The position numbers were made by a program, and so were the translations under genes. Shown one piece after another: positions 25,549 to 34,070 of a DNA stretch of 53,629 nt. The DNA is from Cyanobacteria bacterium UBA6984 (GTDB taxonomy: Bacteria > Cyanobacteriota > Vampirovibrionia > Gastranaerophilales > Gastranaerophilaceae), in the NCBI GenBank assembly GCA_002450015.1, contig DJYG01000054.1, positions 1-53,629 of the forward strand. Direction: 5' to 3'. The notes below the pieces were generated by a model. That model saw only the letters and a program-made list of their open reading frames with translations. It did not search any database and was not told where the DNA came from. Every line of letters starts with the position of its first letter. Within the stretch, counting starts at the first letter, position 1.

Positions 25549-28500
25549 ATGTACATAAAGCAACTTGAAATTGATAATTTTAAGTCTTTTGCCCGAAAAG
25601 TTGATATACCGCTATTAGAAGGATTTACAACAATATCAGGTCCGAACGGATCCGGCAAAAGTAACATAATAGATAGTATTTTGTTTGCTTTAGGGTTGGC
25701 AACAACTCGTAGTTTACGTGCAGAAAAAGTTGCACATCTTATTTCTACTTATACAAATAAAAATGAAGCAGCTGTTAAAGTTACTTTTTCAGGATTAGAT
25801 AACAATGAACCCGATTTTTCTGTTGCAAGGCGCTTAAAAAAAGCATCAAACGGTTCTTACTTAAGTACATATTATTTAAATGGGAGTGTTGCTACTCTAA
25901 CTGATATACATTCATTATTAGAAAAATATAATATAACACCAAACAGTTATAATGTCATAATGCAATTGGACGTTATGAGTATTACTAATTGTACTTCGGG
26001 AGAAAGAAGAAAAATTGTTGACGAAATTGCAGGTGTTGCAGATTTTGACAGAAGAATAGAACAAGCAAATAAAGAACTCGATACGGTAGAAGGTCGTGTG
26101 GAAAAAACTAACTTTATTCTTGCTGAAGTTGAAGGTAGATTACAGCAGTTAGAGGAAGAAAAAGAAGTTGCTTTAAAATATCAAAAATATAAAGAAGAAA
26201 AAATAAATTATGAAAGTCAAATTAATGCCGTAAGATTTTTCGACATTAAGCGGAACTTGGAAAAAGCTCATGAAAATATATTAGAATTTGGTAAAAAGAA
26301 AAAAGAAGCAGAAATTGAATTAACAGATACTTCTGAAAAGCTGTCATTAATAAAAGAAAAGTATGAACAACTTGCAAAAGAAGTAAAAGAAAAAGGTGAA
26401 GACAAACAAATTGAGCTTAAAAAGCAGGCAGAAGAAATAAAAGGTGCAATAGATAGAAAAAATAATGCTATAATTTATGCAGAAAAACAAATTACTGATG
26501 GTTTAAAATCTATTGAAAATGCAAAGAACGGTATTGAAAATCAAAAGAAAAAAATAGAAGATACAAAGTTAAAAATTGCACTTAAAAATGATGAAATACA
26601 AATTATTGAAAAAGATATTGCTGATAAAAATCAGGAATTACAAGATGTCCTTGCAGAAATGTCGGGCTTGAACGAAACTGCAGACCATTATATTGAAAAA
26701 ATAAATGCTTTACGCAATAAAAAAGATGAATTAAAAGATGTTGAAAGCAAGCTTTTACAAGAAAAGCTTCCATTAGAAAATGATTTAAAAAATCTTAATG
26801 AAAAATTGGCTCAAGCAAAGCAGACTTTAGAGGTTTTAGAAAAGTTCAAAGCAGATTTTGATTCAGAAAAAGATAAACGAGAACTTGAAATAAAAAACTT
26901 AGAAAAAGAAATAGAAGATTTAAAAGTTGTTCAAACTAAGTTAATGAATGACACTCAAACAAACAAGAACGAAATTGAAGATATAAATTTTCAAATTAAT
27001 GCGCTTTATAAAAGTATTTCAAAGTTGCAAGCTCAAAAAGAGGTTCATCAGGCTAATTCAAACTATGCTGTTGAATATGTTATGGGTGCAAATATAAAAG
27101 GTGTGCATGCCCCAATTGTAAAATTAGGTAAAGTAGATAAAGAATATGCTTTGGCACTGGAAACAGCAATTGGTGGCAGGATGGAGCATATTGTAGTTGA
27201 AAATGAATATGTTGCATCAAGTGCAATAGAAGTTTTAAAATCAAGCGGGGCTGGTAGAGCTACGTTTGTTCCTCTAAATAAAATTAAAAAAGCTCCAACG
27301 TCGCTAAATCTTCCAAAAGATTCAGGTGTTGTTGATTTTGCTATTAATCTAATTGATTTTGATGACATATATCTTGATGCATTTTTCTATGCAGTTGGTG
27401 ACACGCTTGTTGTCGAAAATGAAAATGTTGCAAGAAAATTAATAGGTAAATATAGAATGGTAACATTGACCGGTGAAATATACGAAAAAGCCGGCTCGAT
27501 TACTGGTGGTAAAGCTCGTCGTTCAGGTCCAAAGTTTAGTCAAAATGATGATGATGAATTAGAAAAGTTAAATCTGAAACAAAAAGAATTAGATGAAGCT
27601 TTGAGAAAAGCAAATCTTGAAAAAAGTGAAATTGAACAAAAACTTTTAAGAGTTAGAACAGATTATTCAGAAACTATTACAGCTCTTAGTGAAGCAAAAG
27701 CTGAGTTTAAGCGCTTTATTTCAAATGCAGAAGAATGTGAAGAAAAACTACAAGAAAATAAAAATTTTATTAAAACAGAAGCTCCTAACGTAGAAAAAAT
27801 TTCTGCAAAACTTGATAAATTGGAAGAACGTGATATTGAGCTTCATACAATGTTGCTTGATGTTGAGGCTCAAATTAAAGAAGTTGAAAGCTTAATTGAT
27901 AGTGATACTCTTAAAAAATTAAAAGAAAAAACCGAATCAATCGAAGATAGTATAAAACATTTAGAATCAAATAAAATGCAAGCAACAAATGATATAAGTG
28001 AATTTAACAGACAAATCGCATTTGATGATTCAATTATAAATACACGTTTTGAAGAAATTTCTAATATTAAGAAGAATAATGAAAAATATGATTCAGATAA
28101 ACAGATTGCAAAGGAAGAAATAGAGCGTTTAAATGTTCAATTGGACGATTTGAATGCGAATATAGAATCTATAACTTCTAAATTAAAGGAACTTTTGGAT
28201 GAACGGGATAAAATCAATTCAGAAGTTCTTGAGTTGGAAAAACAAAAACATTTAAAAGAATCTGATATAGAAAAAATTGCAGAACAAGTTGAATCATTTA
28301 AGGCTCGAAGACGCGAGTTAGAGCCTCAATTAGAAAGTGCAAAACAAGAGCTTGAGTCAACAGGCATAAATATTGATAATCTTGAACCATCAACAATTTC
28401 AATAGATGAAATTAATTCAAAAATTCAAAGATTGCAAAAGAAAATGGATGAACTTGGTGATGTAAATATGCGTGCAATTAGTGACTATGAAAGAGTTTAT

Positions 28501-29046
28501 AATCGTCAAGCTGAAATGAAGGAACAAATTGAAACTCTTTCAAAGGAACGTTCTCAAATTTTGGAACGTATGCAAGGCTACGAGCAATTAAAAAAAGAAG
28601 CCTTTATGAAAACATATAACAACTTAAATATTCATTTTAAAGAGGCATTTGGTGAACTTGCAGGCGGAGAAGGTACATTAATTTTGGAAAATCCTGAAGA
28701 ACCGTTCCAAGGCGGTTTAACAATTGATGCTCAGCCTAGAGATAAGAAACGTCAAAGACTTGAAAGTATGTCCGGTGGCGAAAAATCAATTACTGCGCTT
28801 GCATTTGTATTTGCTATTCAAAAGTATTTGCCCGCTCCATTTTATGCTTTTGATGAAGTTGATCAAAGCTTAGATGGTATTAATGTTGAAAAATTGGCAA
28901 ATTTAATTCAAACACAATCAAAAAATACGCAATTTATAGTAGTTAGTCATAGAAAACCTATGATAGAATCAGCTAATAGGACAATAGGTGTTACTCAAAA
29001 AGAAAAAGGTATTACAAAAGTTACCGGAGTTAAGTTAAGAGATTAA
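25549..29046 (+). CDS. smc: Chromosome segregation protein SMC
   Basis: 1165 residues, the ATPase arm of bacterial condensin. N-terminal head with Walker A GPNGSGKSN (about 31-39); first coiled coil about 170-500; hinge about 500-660 (YVMGANIKGVHAPIVKLGKV, then GEIYEKAGSITGG); second coiled coil to about 1000. The C-terminal head has the signature SGGEKSITALAF (about 1072) and Walker B FYAFDEVDQSLDG, where many bacterial SMCs have DEVDAALD. I start at ATG 25549 (MYIKQLEIDNFKSF, the family N-terminus, GGTGGG upstream). The 18 residues before it would be translated through the promoter. First gene of smc-scpA-scpB. Confidence 0.97.
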   Translation: MYIKQLEIDNFKSFARKVDIPLLEGFTTISGPNGSGKSNIIDSILFALGLATTRSLRAEKVAHLISTYTNKNEAAVKVTFSGLDNNEPDFSVARRLKKASNGSYLSTYYLNGSVATLTDIHSLLEKYNITPNSYNVIMQLDVMSITNCTSGERRKIVDEIAGVADFDRRIEQANKELDTVEGRVEKTNFILAEVEGRLQQLEEEKEVALKYQKYKEEKINYESQINAVRFFDIKRNLEKAHENILEFGKKKKEAEIELTDTSEKLSLIKEKYEQLAKEVKEKGEDKQIELKKQAEEIKGAIDRKNNAIIYAEKQITDGLKSIENAKNGIENQKKKIEDTKLKIALKNDEIQIIEKDIADKNQELQDVLAEMSGLNETADHYIEKINALRNKKDELKDVESKLLQEKLPLENDLKNLNEKLAQAKQTLEVLEKFKADFDSEKDKRELEIKNLEKEIEDLKVVQTKLMNDTQTNKNEIEDINFQINALYKSISKLQAQKEVHQANSNYAVEYVMGANIKGVHAPIVKLGKVDKEYALALETAIGGRMEHIVVENEYVASSAIEVLKSSGAGRATFVPLNKIKKAPTSLNLPKDSGVVDFAINLIDFDDIYLDAFFYAVGDTLVVENENVARKLIGKYRMVTLTGEIYEKAGSITGGKARRSGPKFSQNDDDELEKLNLKQKELDEALRKANLEKSEIEQKLLRVRTDYSETITALSEAKAEFKRFISNAEECEEKLQENKNFIKTEAPNVEKISAKLDKLEERDIELHTMLLDVEAQIKEVESLIDSDTLKKLKEKTESIEDSIKHLESNKMQATNDISEFNRQIAFDDSIINTRFEEISNIKKNNEKYDSDKQIAKEEIERLNVQLDDLNANIESITSKLKELLDERDKINSEVLELEKQKHLKESDIEKIAEQVESFKARRRELEPQLESAKQELESTGINIDNLEPSTISIDEINSKIQRLQKKMDELGDVNMRAISDYERVYNRQAEMKEQIETLSKERSQILERMQGYEQLKKEAFMKTYNNLNIHFKEAFGELAGGEGTLILENPEEPFQGGLTIDAQPRDKKRQRLESMSGGEKSITALAFVFAIQKYLPAPFYAFDEVDQSLDGINVEKLANLIQTQSKNTQFIVVSHRKPMIESANRTIGVTQKEKGITKVTGVKLRD

Positions 29047-29050
29047 ATTT

Positions 29051-29827
29051 ATGACAGAAGCATTTATTTACGATAATTTTGAAGAACAAAATAAATACAA
29101 CGCTGAGGGAATTGAAATTCTTGTTCAAATGGCTAAATCAGGAAAAATTGACCCTTGGAACATTGATATTATTGATGTTACGGATAAATATTTATCACAT
29201 TTATTCGAAATAAAAGCTCAAAATTTGAGAGCTACAAGCAAAACTTTGTTATTTGCTTCTATTCTTCTGCGCCTTAAATCTAATGTTTTAGAGGGTAATG
29301 ATATTTTAGATTTTGAAGAACAAGCAGAAGATGAATATGAAATTCTTGATGATGAAGTTATTGATAATTATGAGCCACCTAAAAATAATGTAATTTCATT
29401 TAGTGAAGTTCTGCAAAGACGTACAAGCGTTAAGGTAAATCGTAACCGTACAGTGACTTTGAAAGATTTGATTAAGCAATTAGAGTTTTATGAAAAATTA
29501 GAAAGGAAACAATCTTTAAAGCAGCAGCAAGAAAGAGCTCAAAGGCGTGTTCGTTCGTACGCAAATCTTACAGCCGAGGATATTGTTAACTTAGCGCATG
29601 AAGAATTTATAGAAAATTCCGTTAAAGCTATTCAAAATAAATTGGAAAAAATATTTATAAGAGACGAAAAAGTTGAGCTTAATGAATTAATTTCTATTGG
29701 CATGAGTAAAATATCAGCATATATTGCATTATTATTTTTAACTGCAGAAGGCAAATGTGATATTGAACAAGAGGAATTTTATTCAGATTTATATGTGGTA
29801 AAGGCAAATGGAACAACTGAAAGCTAG
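29051..29827 (+). CDS. scpA: Segregation and condensation protein A
   Basis: 258-residue kleisin that bridges SMC heads. N-terminal helical domain: FEEQNKYNAEGIEILVQMAKSGKIDPWNIDIIDVTDKYL. This is followed by RATSKTLLFASILLRLKS, an acidic linker (EEQAEDEYEILDDEV), a basic stretch and a C-terminal winged-helix (KVELNELISIGMSKISAYIALLFLTAEGKCDIEQEEFYSDLYV). It is 4 bp after smc and overlaps scpB by 20 bp. Confidence 0.95.
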   Translation: MTEAFIYDNFEEQNKYNAEGIEILVQMAKSGKIDPWNIDIIDVTDKYLSHLFEIKAQNLRATSKTLLFASILLRLKSNVLEGNDILDFEEQAEDEYEILDDEVIDNYEPPKNNVISFSEVLQRRTSVKVNRNRTVTLKDLIKQLEFYEKLERKQSLKQQQERAQRRVRSYANLTAEDIVNLAHEEFIENSVKAIQNKLEKIFIRDEKVELNELISIGMSKISAYIALLFLTAEGKCDIEQEEFYSDLYVVKANGTTES

Positions 29828-30338
29828 AATTGAGGCAGTGCTGTTTACAACAGGTAAGGCACTACAAACAGAAGAAATTGCAGAAATTCTTGAAACAGAT
29901 ACAGATAGCATTGAAGAAGCTATGCTGGAGTTGATTATGGATTATTCTTCGCGTGAAGGTGCTTTGGAAATTGATGACGAAAATGGTTATATATTGCAGG
30001 TTAAAGCAGAGCATATTGATATAGTTGAAAAGTTATGCCCTGTTGATTTGAAACCTGCTGCATTAAAAACATTGACGGTTATTGCTTTAAAAGAGCCAAT
30101 AAGACAATCTTATTTAAAAGAAATCAGAGGGGCTAATGCGTATGAGCATGTAAAAGAACTGCTTGATTTAGGGCTTATTTCACGTCATAAAGATAAAAAC
30201 GGACGTTCTTATAATATAAAAACGACACCAAAGTTTGCAGAATATTTTAAATTAAAAGGCGATGCAAAGACTCTTGCACAGATTCTTGAGGTTGATAAAG
30301 GTATTGCTGATGACGATGAACCTGTTGTTTCTATTTAA
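29808..30338 (+). CDS. scpB: Segregation and condensation protein B
   Basis: 176 residues with two winged-helix domains: LKARIEAVLFTTGKALQTEEIAEILE... and LKPAALKTLTVIALKEPIRQSYLKEIRGAN, then LLDLGLISRHKDKNGRSYNIKTTPKFAEYF. This is the standard ScpB layout. ScpB binds the ScpA kleisin and completes the SMC-ScpAB complex. AAAGG lies 4 nt ahead of the ATG, inside scpA. Confidence 0.95.
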   Translation: MEQLKARIEAVLFTTGKALQTEEIAEILETDTDSIEEAMLELIMDYSSREGALEIDDENGYILQVKAEHIDIVEKLCPVDLKPAALKTLTVIALKEPIRQSYLKEIRGANAYEHVKELLDLGLISRHKDKNGRSYNIKTTPKFAEYFKLKGDAKTLAQILEVDKGIADDDEPVVSI

Positions 30339-30367
30339 TAAATTTCAAAAAAAATATTAAAATATAT

Positions 30368-30396
30368 TTGCCTGTTGGTTACTTGCGTGGTATAAT
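30368..30396 (+). promoter_or_regulatory. Extended -10 promoter immediately before histidine kinase gene
   Basis: TTGCCT (30368-30373), 17-nt spacer, TATAAT (30391-30396) with an extended TGG just before the -10. Predicted transcription start falls at or next to the ATG at 30403. Confidence 0.72.
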
Positions 30397-30402
30397 TTTC
30401 TT

Positions 30403-32292
30403 ATGAACGGGATAAAGGGAATGACAACTCAAAATCGTCTTATAATTTTGGGATTGCTATCGACTACGATAGTAATGATTTGTCTTACTTGTTTTGCTGT
30501 TAATAAAATAAAAAAAGATTTAGATATAGGTTATAAAAATTTTGGTCAAATAATTTCTAAAACTCTTGCTATTGAATCTGTTGAAATTACAAAAGATATA
30601 CCTGAATTGAGTAAGTACGACACATTACGTTCTCATTCTTTGTCAATTCTTGGTAGTAATGATGATATTGCTTATATTGAATTTAAAGATTCAAATTCAA
30701 GAACAATATATTCAAGTGAAGAAGATTACTCAAAACGAGCTGATAAAGCAAAAATTGTTGTAAGTTCTCCTATGATTTTAAAACACGGTACAAATTCTAC
30801 AACTGTTGGTTCAGTTTTGGTTGGACTTTCAGGAACTATTATTAACGACATTACAGATACAACTACAACTTCCTTAATAATGGTTTTTGCTCTCACTTGG
30901 GGGTTAATTGTTCTTGTTATGCTTGCTCATACTATTCTTACTACAAAAGAGCTTAAACTTTTGCAAGATGGTGTTAAAAAGATTTCATCAGGAACTTTTG
31001 GTATAAAAGTTGAGTCACAAGGTATGAGTAAAGAAGTTAAGCAATTATTTGATGCATTCAATGATATGTCTTCTAGATTGCATCAATACGAAGAACAAAA
31101 TATTGGTCAGCTTACATTAGAAAAAAATAAACTTGAGGCTATTTTGGCTTGTATTGCAAATGGTGTTGTTGTTTGTGATAACTATGACAATGTTATTTTA
31201 GTAAATGACCATGCTCAAAAGTTACTTGATGTTACTCCAAATGAAATTTTAAAGACTAAAATTCAGCAATATTGCGATACAAACGGAGAAATGTGCTTTA
31301 AAGAGCGTATTGAACAATTTAAAGATACTCCTCTTGATGTTATGGAACAACGTCCGCTTGCGTTCAATATAGAAGTTAATAAACGTGTTATCAAATCAAT
31401 TATGTCACCAATGTTTACTGTTAATAGAGAATATGTTGGTTATATTATAGTTCTTATTGATGTTACAAAAGAAATAGAAATGGACAATTTGCGCTCACAC
31501 TTTATTTCAAATGTTTCTCATGAATTAAGAACTCCGGTTACAGTTTTAAGAAGTTATATTGATACTTTATATAATTATGGTAATGATTTTGATTTTAATA
31601 CTCAAAAAGAATTTATTGGAGTTATGAATCAAGAAATTATAAGATTAAATAGAATGGTTAATGATATTCTTGATTTTTCAAGGTATGAATCTCAAAATGT
31701 TAAGCTTGAAAAAACTCGACAAGATATTATGCCTGTTATTGAAGATGTTGTGGATGAAATGAAGGTTTTGGCTGCGGAACATAATTTGACATTCTCTGTT
31801 ATGAAAGAGCCTGATTTACCTGATATACCTTTTAATAAAGATAGTATAAGGAGAGTTGTTGCAAACATTGTTTCAAATGCTATAAAATATTCTCCTGATG
31901 GTAAGCGTATTAAGATTAGAGCTGAAAGAGCAAGAGTCGGAGATTACGTTGAAGTAAGCGTGGAAGACCAAGGTCAAGGTATTGCGGAAGAATATCAGCA
32001 AAAAATATTTGACAGATTTTTCAGAGTTGAAAATGATACACACACAATTAAAGGTACAGGTTTAGGTTTGCACCTTGTAAAAATTTCAGTTGAAAAACAT
32101 CACCAGGGGCAAGTATTTGTTCATTCAAAACTTGGTGAAGGTTCTACTTTCGGATTCAGATTACCTATAAATCCTCCTGAAAATAATGAAGAAAATGCAG
32201 ATGAAATGCCTGTTTCTACAAATAAAATTGAGCAAATTGCGGCTCAAAATAACGGAAATGACGGCTGGGAAATTTCTTTTGAAAAATATTAA
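30403..32292 (+). CDS. Membrane sensor histidine kinase (HAMP-PAS-HisKA-HATPase)
   Basis: 629 residues. Membrane segment 1 (about 12-32), an extracytoplasmic sensor (about 33-155), membrane segment 2 (about 158-178), HAMP (about 180-235) and PAS (about 243-355). The HisKA box SHELRTPV carries phospho-acceptor His373. The HATPase domain shows N box NIVSNAIKYSPDG, G1 DQGQGIAEEY, F box FDRFFRV and G2 GTGLGLHLV. Resembles the PhoR/WalK class. No response regulator gene adjoins it. Start may be ATG 30403 (leaderless, given the promoter) or ATG 30421 six codons on, which has AAAGGGA but too close. It converges on lgt with a 19-bp gap. Confidence 0.92.
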   Translation: MNGIKGMTTQNRLIILGLLSTTIVMICLTCFAVNKIKKDLDIGYKNFGQIISKTLAIESVEITKDIPELSKYDTLRSHSLSILGSNDDIAYIEFKDSNSRTIYSSEEDYSKRADKAKIVVSSPMILKHGTNSTTVGSVLVGLSGTIINDITDTTTTSLIMVFALTWGLIVLVMLAHTILTTKELKLLQDGVKKISSGTFGIKVESQGMSKEVKQLFDAFNDMSSRLHQYEEQNIGQLTLEKNKLEAILACIANGVVVCDNYDNVILVNDHAQKLLDVTPNEILKTKIQQYCDTNGEMCFKERIEQFKDTPLDVMEQRPLAFNIEVNKRVIKSIMSPMFTVNREYVGYIIVLIDVTKEIEMDNLRSHFISNVSHELRTPVTVLRSYIDTLYNYGNDFDFNTQKEFIGVMNQEIIRLNRMVNDILDFSRYESQNVKLEKTRQDIMPVIEDVVDEMKVLAAEHNLTFSVMKEPDLPDIPFNKDSIRRVVANIVSNAIKYSPDGKRIKIRAERARVGDYVEVSVEDQGQGIAEEYQQKIFDRFFRVENDTHTIKGTGLGLHLVKISVEKHHQGQVFVHSKLGEGSTFGFRLPINPPENNEENADEMPVSTNKIEQIAAQNNGNDGWEISFEKY

Positions 32293-32311
32293 TATATATT
32301 ATTTAAGTTTT

Positions 32312-33103
32312 TTAATTATAAGTTTTTCTTTTGTAAACTATAAATGTTGATGCAATGACTATTGTTATTATACACACTAATTGCGGTATGTGCAAAGCCC
32401 CAACATTAACTATGCTGTCAAGTCTTAATCCTTCAATAAAGTATCTGATAACAGAGTACAGAATAAGGTAAGATGCAAAGATGAGTCCGTCAAATGGTTT
32501 TGTTACTTTTCTAACTATAAAATATAAAATAAAAAATATAAGAATGTTAAGTATAGATTCGTATAGAAATGTTGGATGAAAATACTTGTAAAACTCATAG
32601 CCGGCTATTCTGGCATTTTCAGGTATAAATACCGCAATAAAATGTTTTGATGGAAGTCCGTATGCTTCGGAATTGAAAAAATTACCCCATCTGCCGATTG
32701 CTTGAGCAATTGGCAAGCCGTATGCAAATATGTCAGCAGATTTTAGTATAGGATATTTTTTAAATTTACAATATGCTGCACCTGACATTAGACCGCCAAT
32801 TAGTCCTCCGTGTATGGCTAATCCGCCTTGTCTGAAATTTATGATTTCAAATATGTGATTAGAATAGTATTCAAAATTTAAAATACAATAATATAATCTG
32901 GCAAAAATTAATCCGCCAATTATGGCTATGAATACAATGTCATAGAGTATATCTGTATCATATTCTTTGTAATTTTTTTTTGCTATAAAATATGATACAG
33001 AAAATCCAATTAATGTTGCAGCAGCAATGCATATTCCATAATTATAAATTGGAAATGAGCTTATATTAAAAGCTATTTGTCCCGGTGATGTAATAATTAG
33101 CAT
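32312..33103 (-). CDS. lgt: Prolipoprotein diacylglyceryl transferase
   Basis: 263 residues, about seven membrane helices. It transfers diacylglycerol from phosphatidylglycerol to the lipobox Cys of prolipoproteins. Seen: FRQGGLAIHGGLIGG, the signature GRWGNFFNSEAYG (about 137-149), HPTFLYESILN and RYFIEGLRLDS. Start ATG overlaps the stop of the upstream lipoprotein gene as TAATG, so the two are translationally coupled. That pairing is apt, since the neighbour is itself an Lgt substrate. Confidence 0.95.
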   Translation of the reverse strand: MLIITSPGQIAFNISSFPIYNYGICIAAATLIGFSVSYFIAKKNYKEYDTDILYDIVFIAIIGGLIFARLYYCILNFEYYSNHIFEIINFRQGGLAIHGGLIGGLMSGAAYCKFKKYPILKSADIFAYGLPIAQAIGRWGNFFNSEAYGLPSKHFIAVFIPENARIAGYEFYKYFHPTFLYESILNILIFFILYFIVRKVTKPFDGLIFASYLILYSVIRYFIEGLRLDSIVNVGALHIPQLVCIITIVIASTFIVYKRKTYN

Positions 33104-33693
33104 TAGTTTGTATCAAAATCTAAGGTTTGTAAATTAGTTCTCAAATCTTCAATGTGAGAACGAACATCTTCTGCATCATTTGAATTTGGAGCTAATTCTA
33201 AATATTTTTCATAACATTCTATGGAATTTTCATAGCATTCTTTTACATTTTCCAATTCTTCTTCGTTTGGTTTAAATTTTCCGTCCTGACTGAATGAAGG
33301 TTTATTATTTTCATCATAGCTTTCTGCTTGGTCTTTTTGTGCTTTTGTATTTCCTGAAAATAAATCTTTTGCATAATTTTCATACATTACAGCCATTGAG
33401 TAATATACATCCTTTGAGTTAGGTCTTATTTCCAGAGCTTTCTCAAAAGCTTCTTTTGCTTCTTCATAGTCTTCGTTTTCTGTATAGGCAACTGCAAGGT
33501 TGTATTGTGATTCAAAAATGGTCGGGTCTAAGTCAACACTTGATTTAAGTCTGCTTATAGCATTTTCGTAGTCGCCTTTTTTTGTATATTCGGCAGCCTT
33601 GTTATTTAATTCCTGAACTGCTAAATTGTTAATGCATCCAGTTGTAAAAATCAATAAAACAAAAGTTGTTACTAAAAATACTGTTTTTTTCAT
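33103..33693 (-). CDS. TPR lipoprotein
   Basis: 196 residues. Type II signal peptide ending in FTTGC with the lipidated Cys at 20. Then three to four TPR units (AAEYTKKGDYENAISRLKSSVDLDPT; YNLAVAYTENEDYEEAKEAFEKALEIRP; YSMAVMYENYAK; CYENSIECYEKYLELAPNSND) and an acidic insert about 120-140. Expected to be anchored on the periplasmic side of a membrane. Coupled to lgt (TAATG). No specific role can be assigned. Confidence 0.85.
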   Translation of the reverse strand: MKKTVFLVTTFVLLIFTTGCINNLAVQELNNKAAEYTKKGDYENAISRLKSSVDLDPTIFESQYNLAVAYTENEDYEEAKEAFEKALEIRPNSKDVYYSMAVMYENYAKDLFSGNTKAQKDQAESYDENNKPSFSQDGKFKPNEEELENVKECYENSIECYEKYLELAPNSNDAEDVRSHIEDLRTNLQTLDFDTN

Positions 33694-33800
33694 AATTTAT
33701 TTCCTTTATTAATTTCATGTAATATTATTTTAAAATAATTTTAACAATTAAGCAATTAAATTACATTTCAGTTACAATATAAATAAGAAAAGGGGACAAT

Positions 33801-34070
33801 ATGTCAGAAGAAAAAGTTGTTAAATTAGGTGAAAGGGCACACAAAGAGCATAAACAAGATGAGTCAAATTTAAATGATAAATATGAACCTGTTTTTTGTA
33901 GTTTCTGTGGTCGTCCGAATACCGAAGTATTAAAAATGGTCAAAGGGCCGGGAGTTAATATTTGTTCCGAGTGTACTATGATTGCCGTTCAATACTTAAT
34001 TATGAATGATAGAATTCCATCGGAAGAAGCTCAAAAAGTTTTAGATGCAATTTGGAGGATTAGTAAATAA
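33801..34070 (+). CDS. Stand-alone ClpX-type C4 zinc finger protein
   Basis: 89 residues. A charged N-terminus (about 1-28), then the ClpX N-terminal zinc-binding pattern: VFCSFCGRPNTEVLKMVKGPGVNICSECT (shown here as Cys33, Cys36, Cys55 and Cys58), followed by a helix and IWRISK. In ClpX this domain dimerises and binds substrates and adaptors such as SspB. Here the AAA+ ATPase is missing altogether and the gene ends cleanly, so it is not an obvious truncation. AAAGGGGAC precedes the ATG. Its stop overlaps the next start as TAATG. It could be a substrate adaptor, a competitor for adaptors, or a regulator of Clp; all inferred. Confidence 0.85.
   Translation: MSEEKVVKLGERAHKEHKQDESNLNDKYEPVFCSFCGRPNTEVLKMVKGPGVNICSECTMIAVQYLIMNDRIPSEEAQKVLDAIWRISK

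Noticed and set aside
33724..33739. Perfect 16-bp palindrome ATTATTTTAAAATAAT between the lipoprotein and zinc-finger genes
   Set aside because: Pure A/T palindromes are expected by chance at this base composition; no supporting features.
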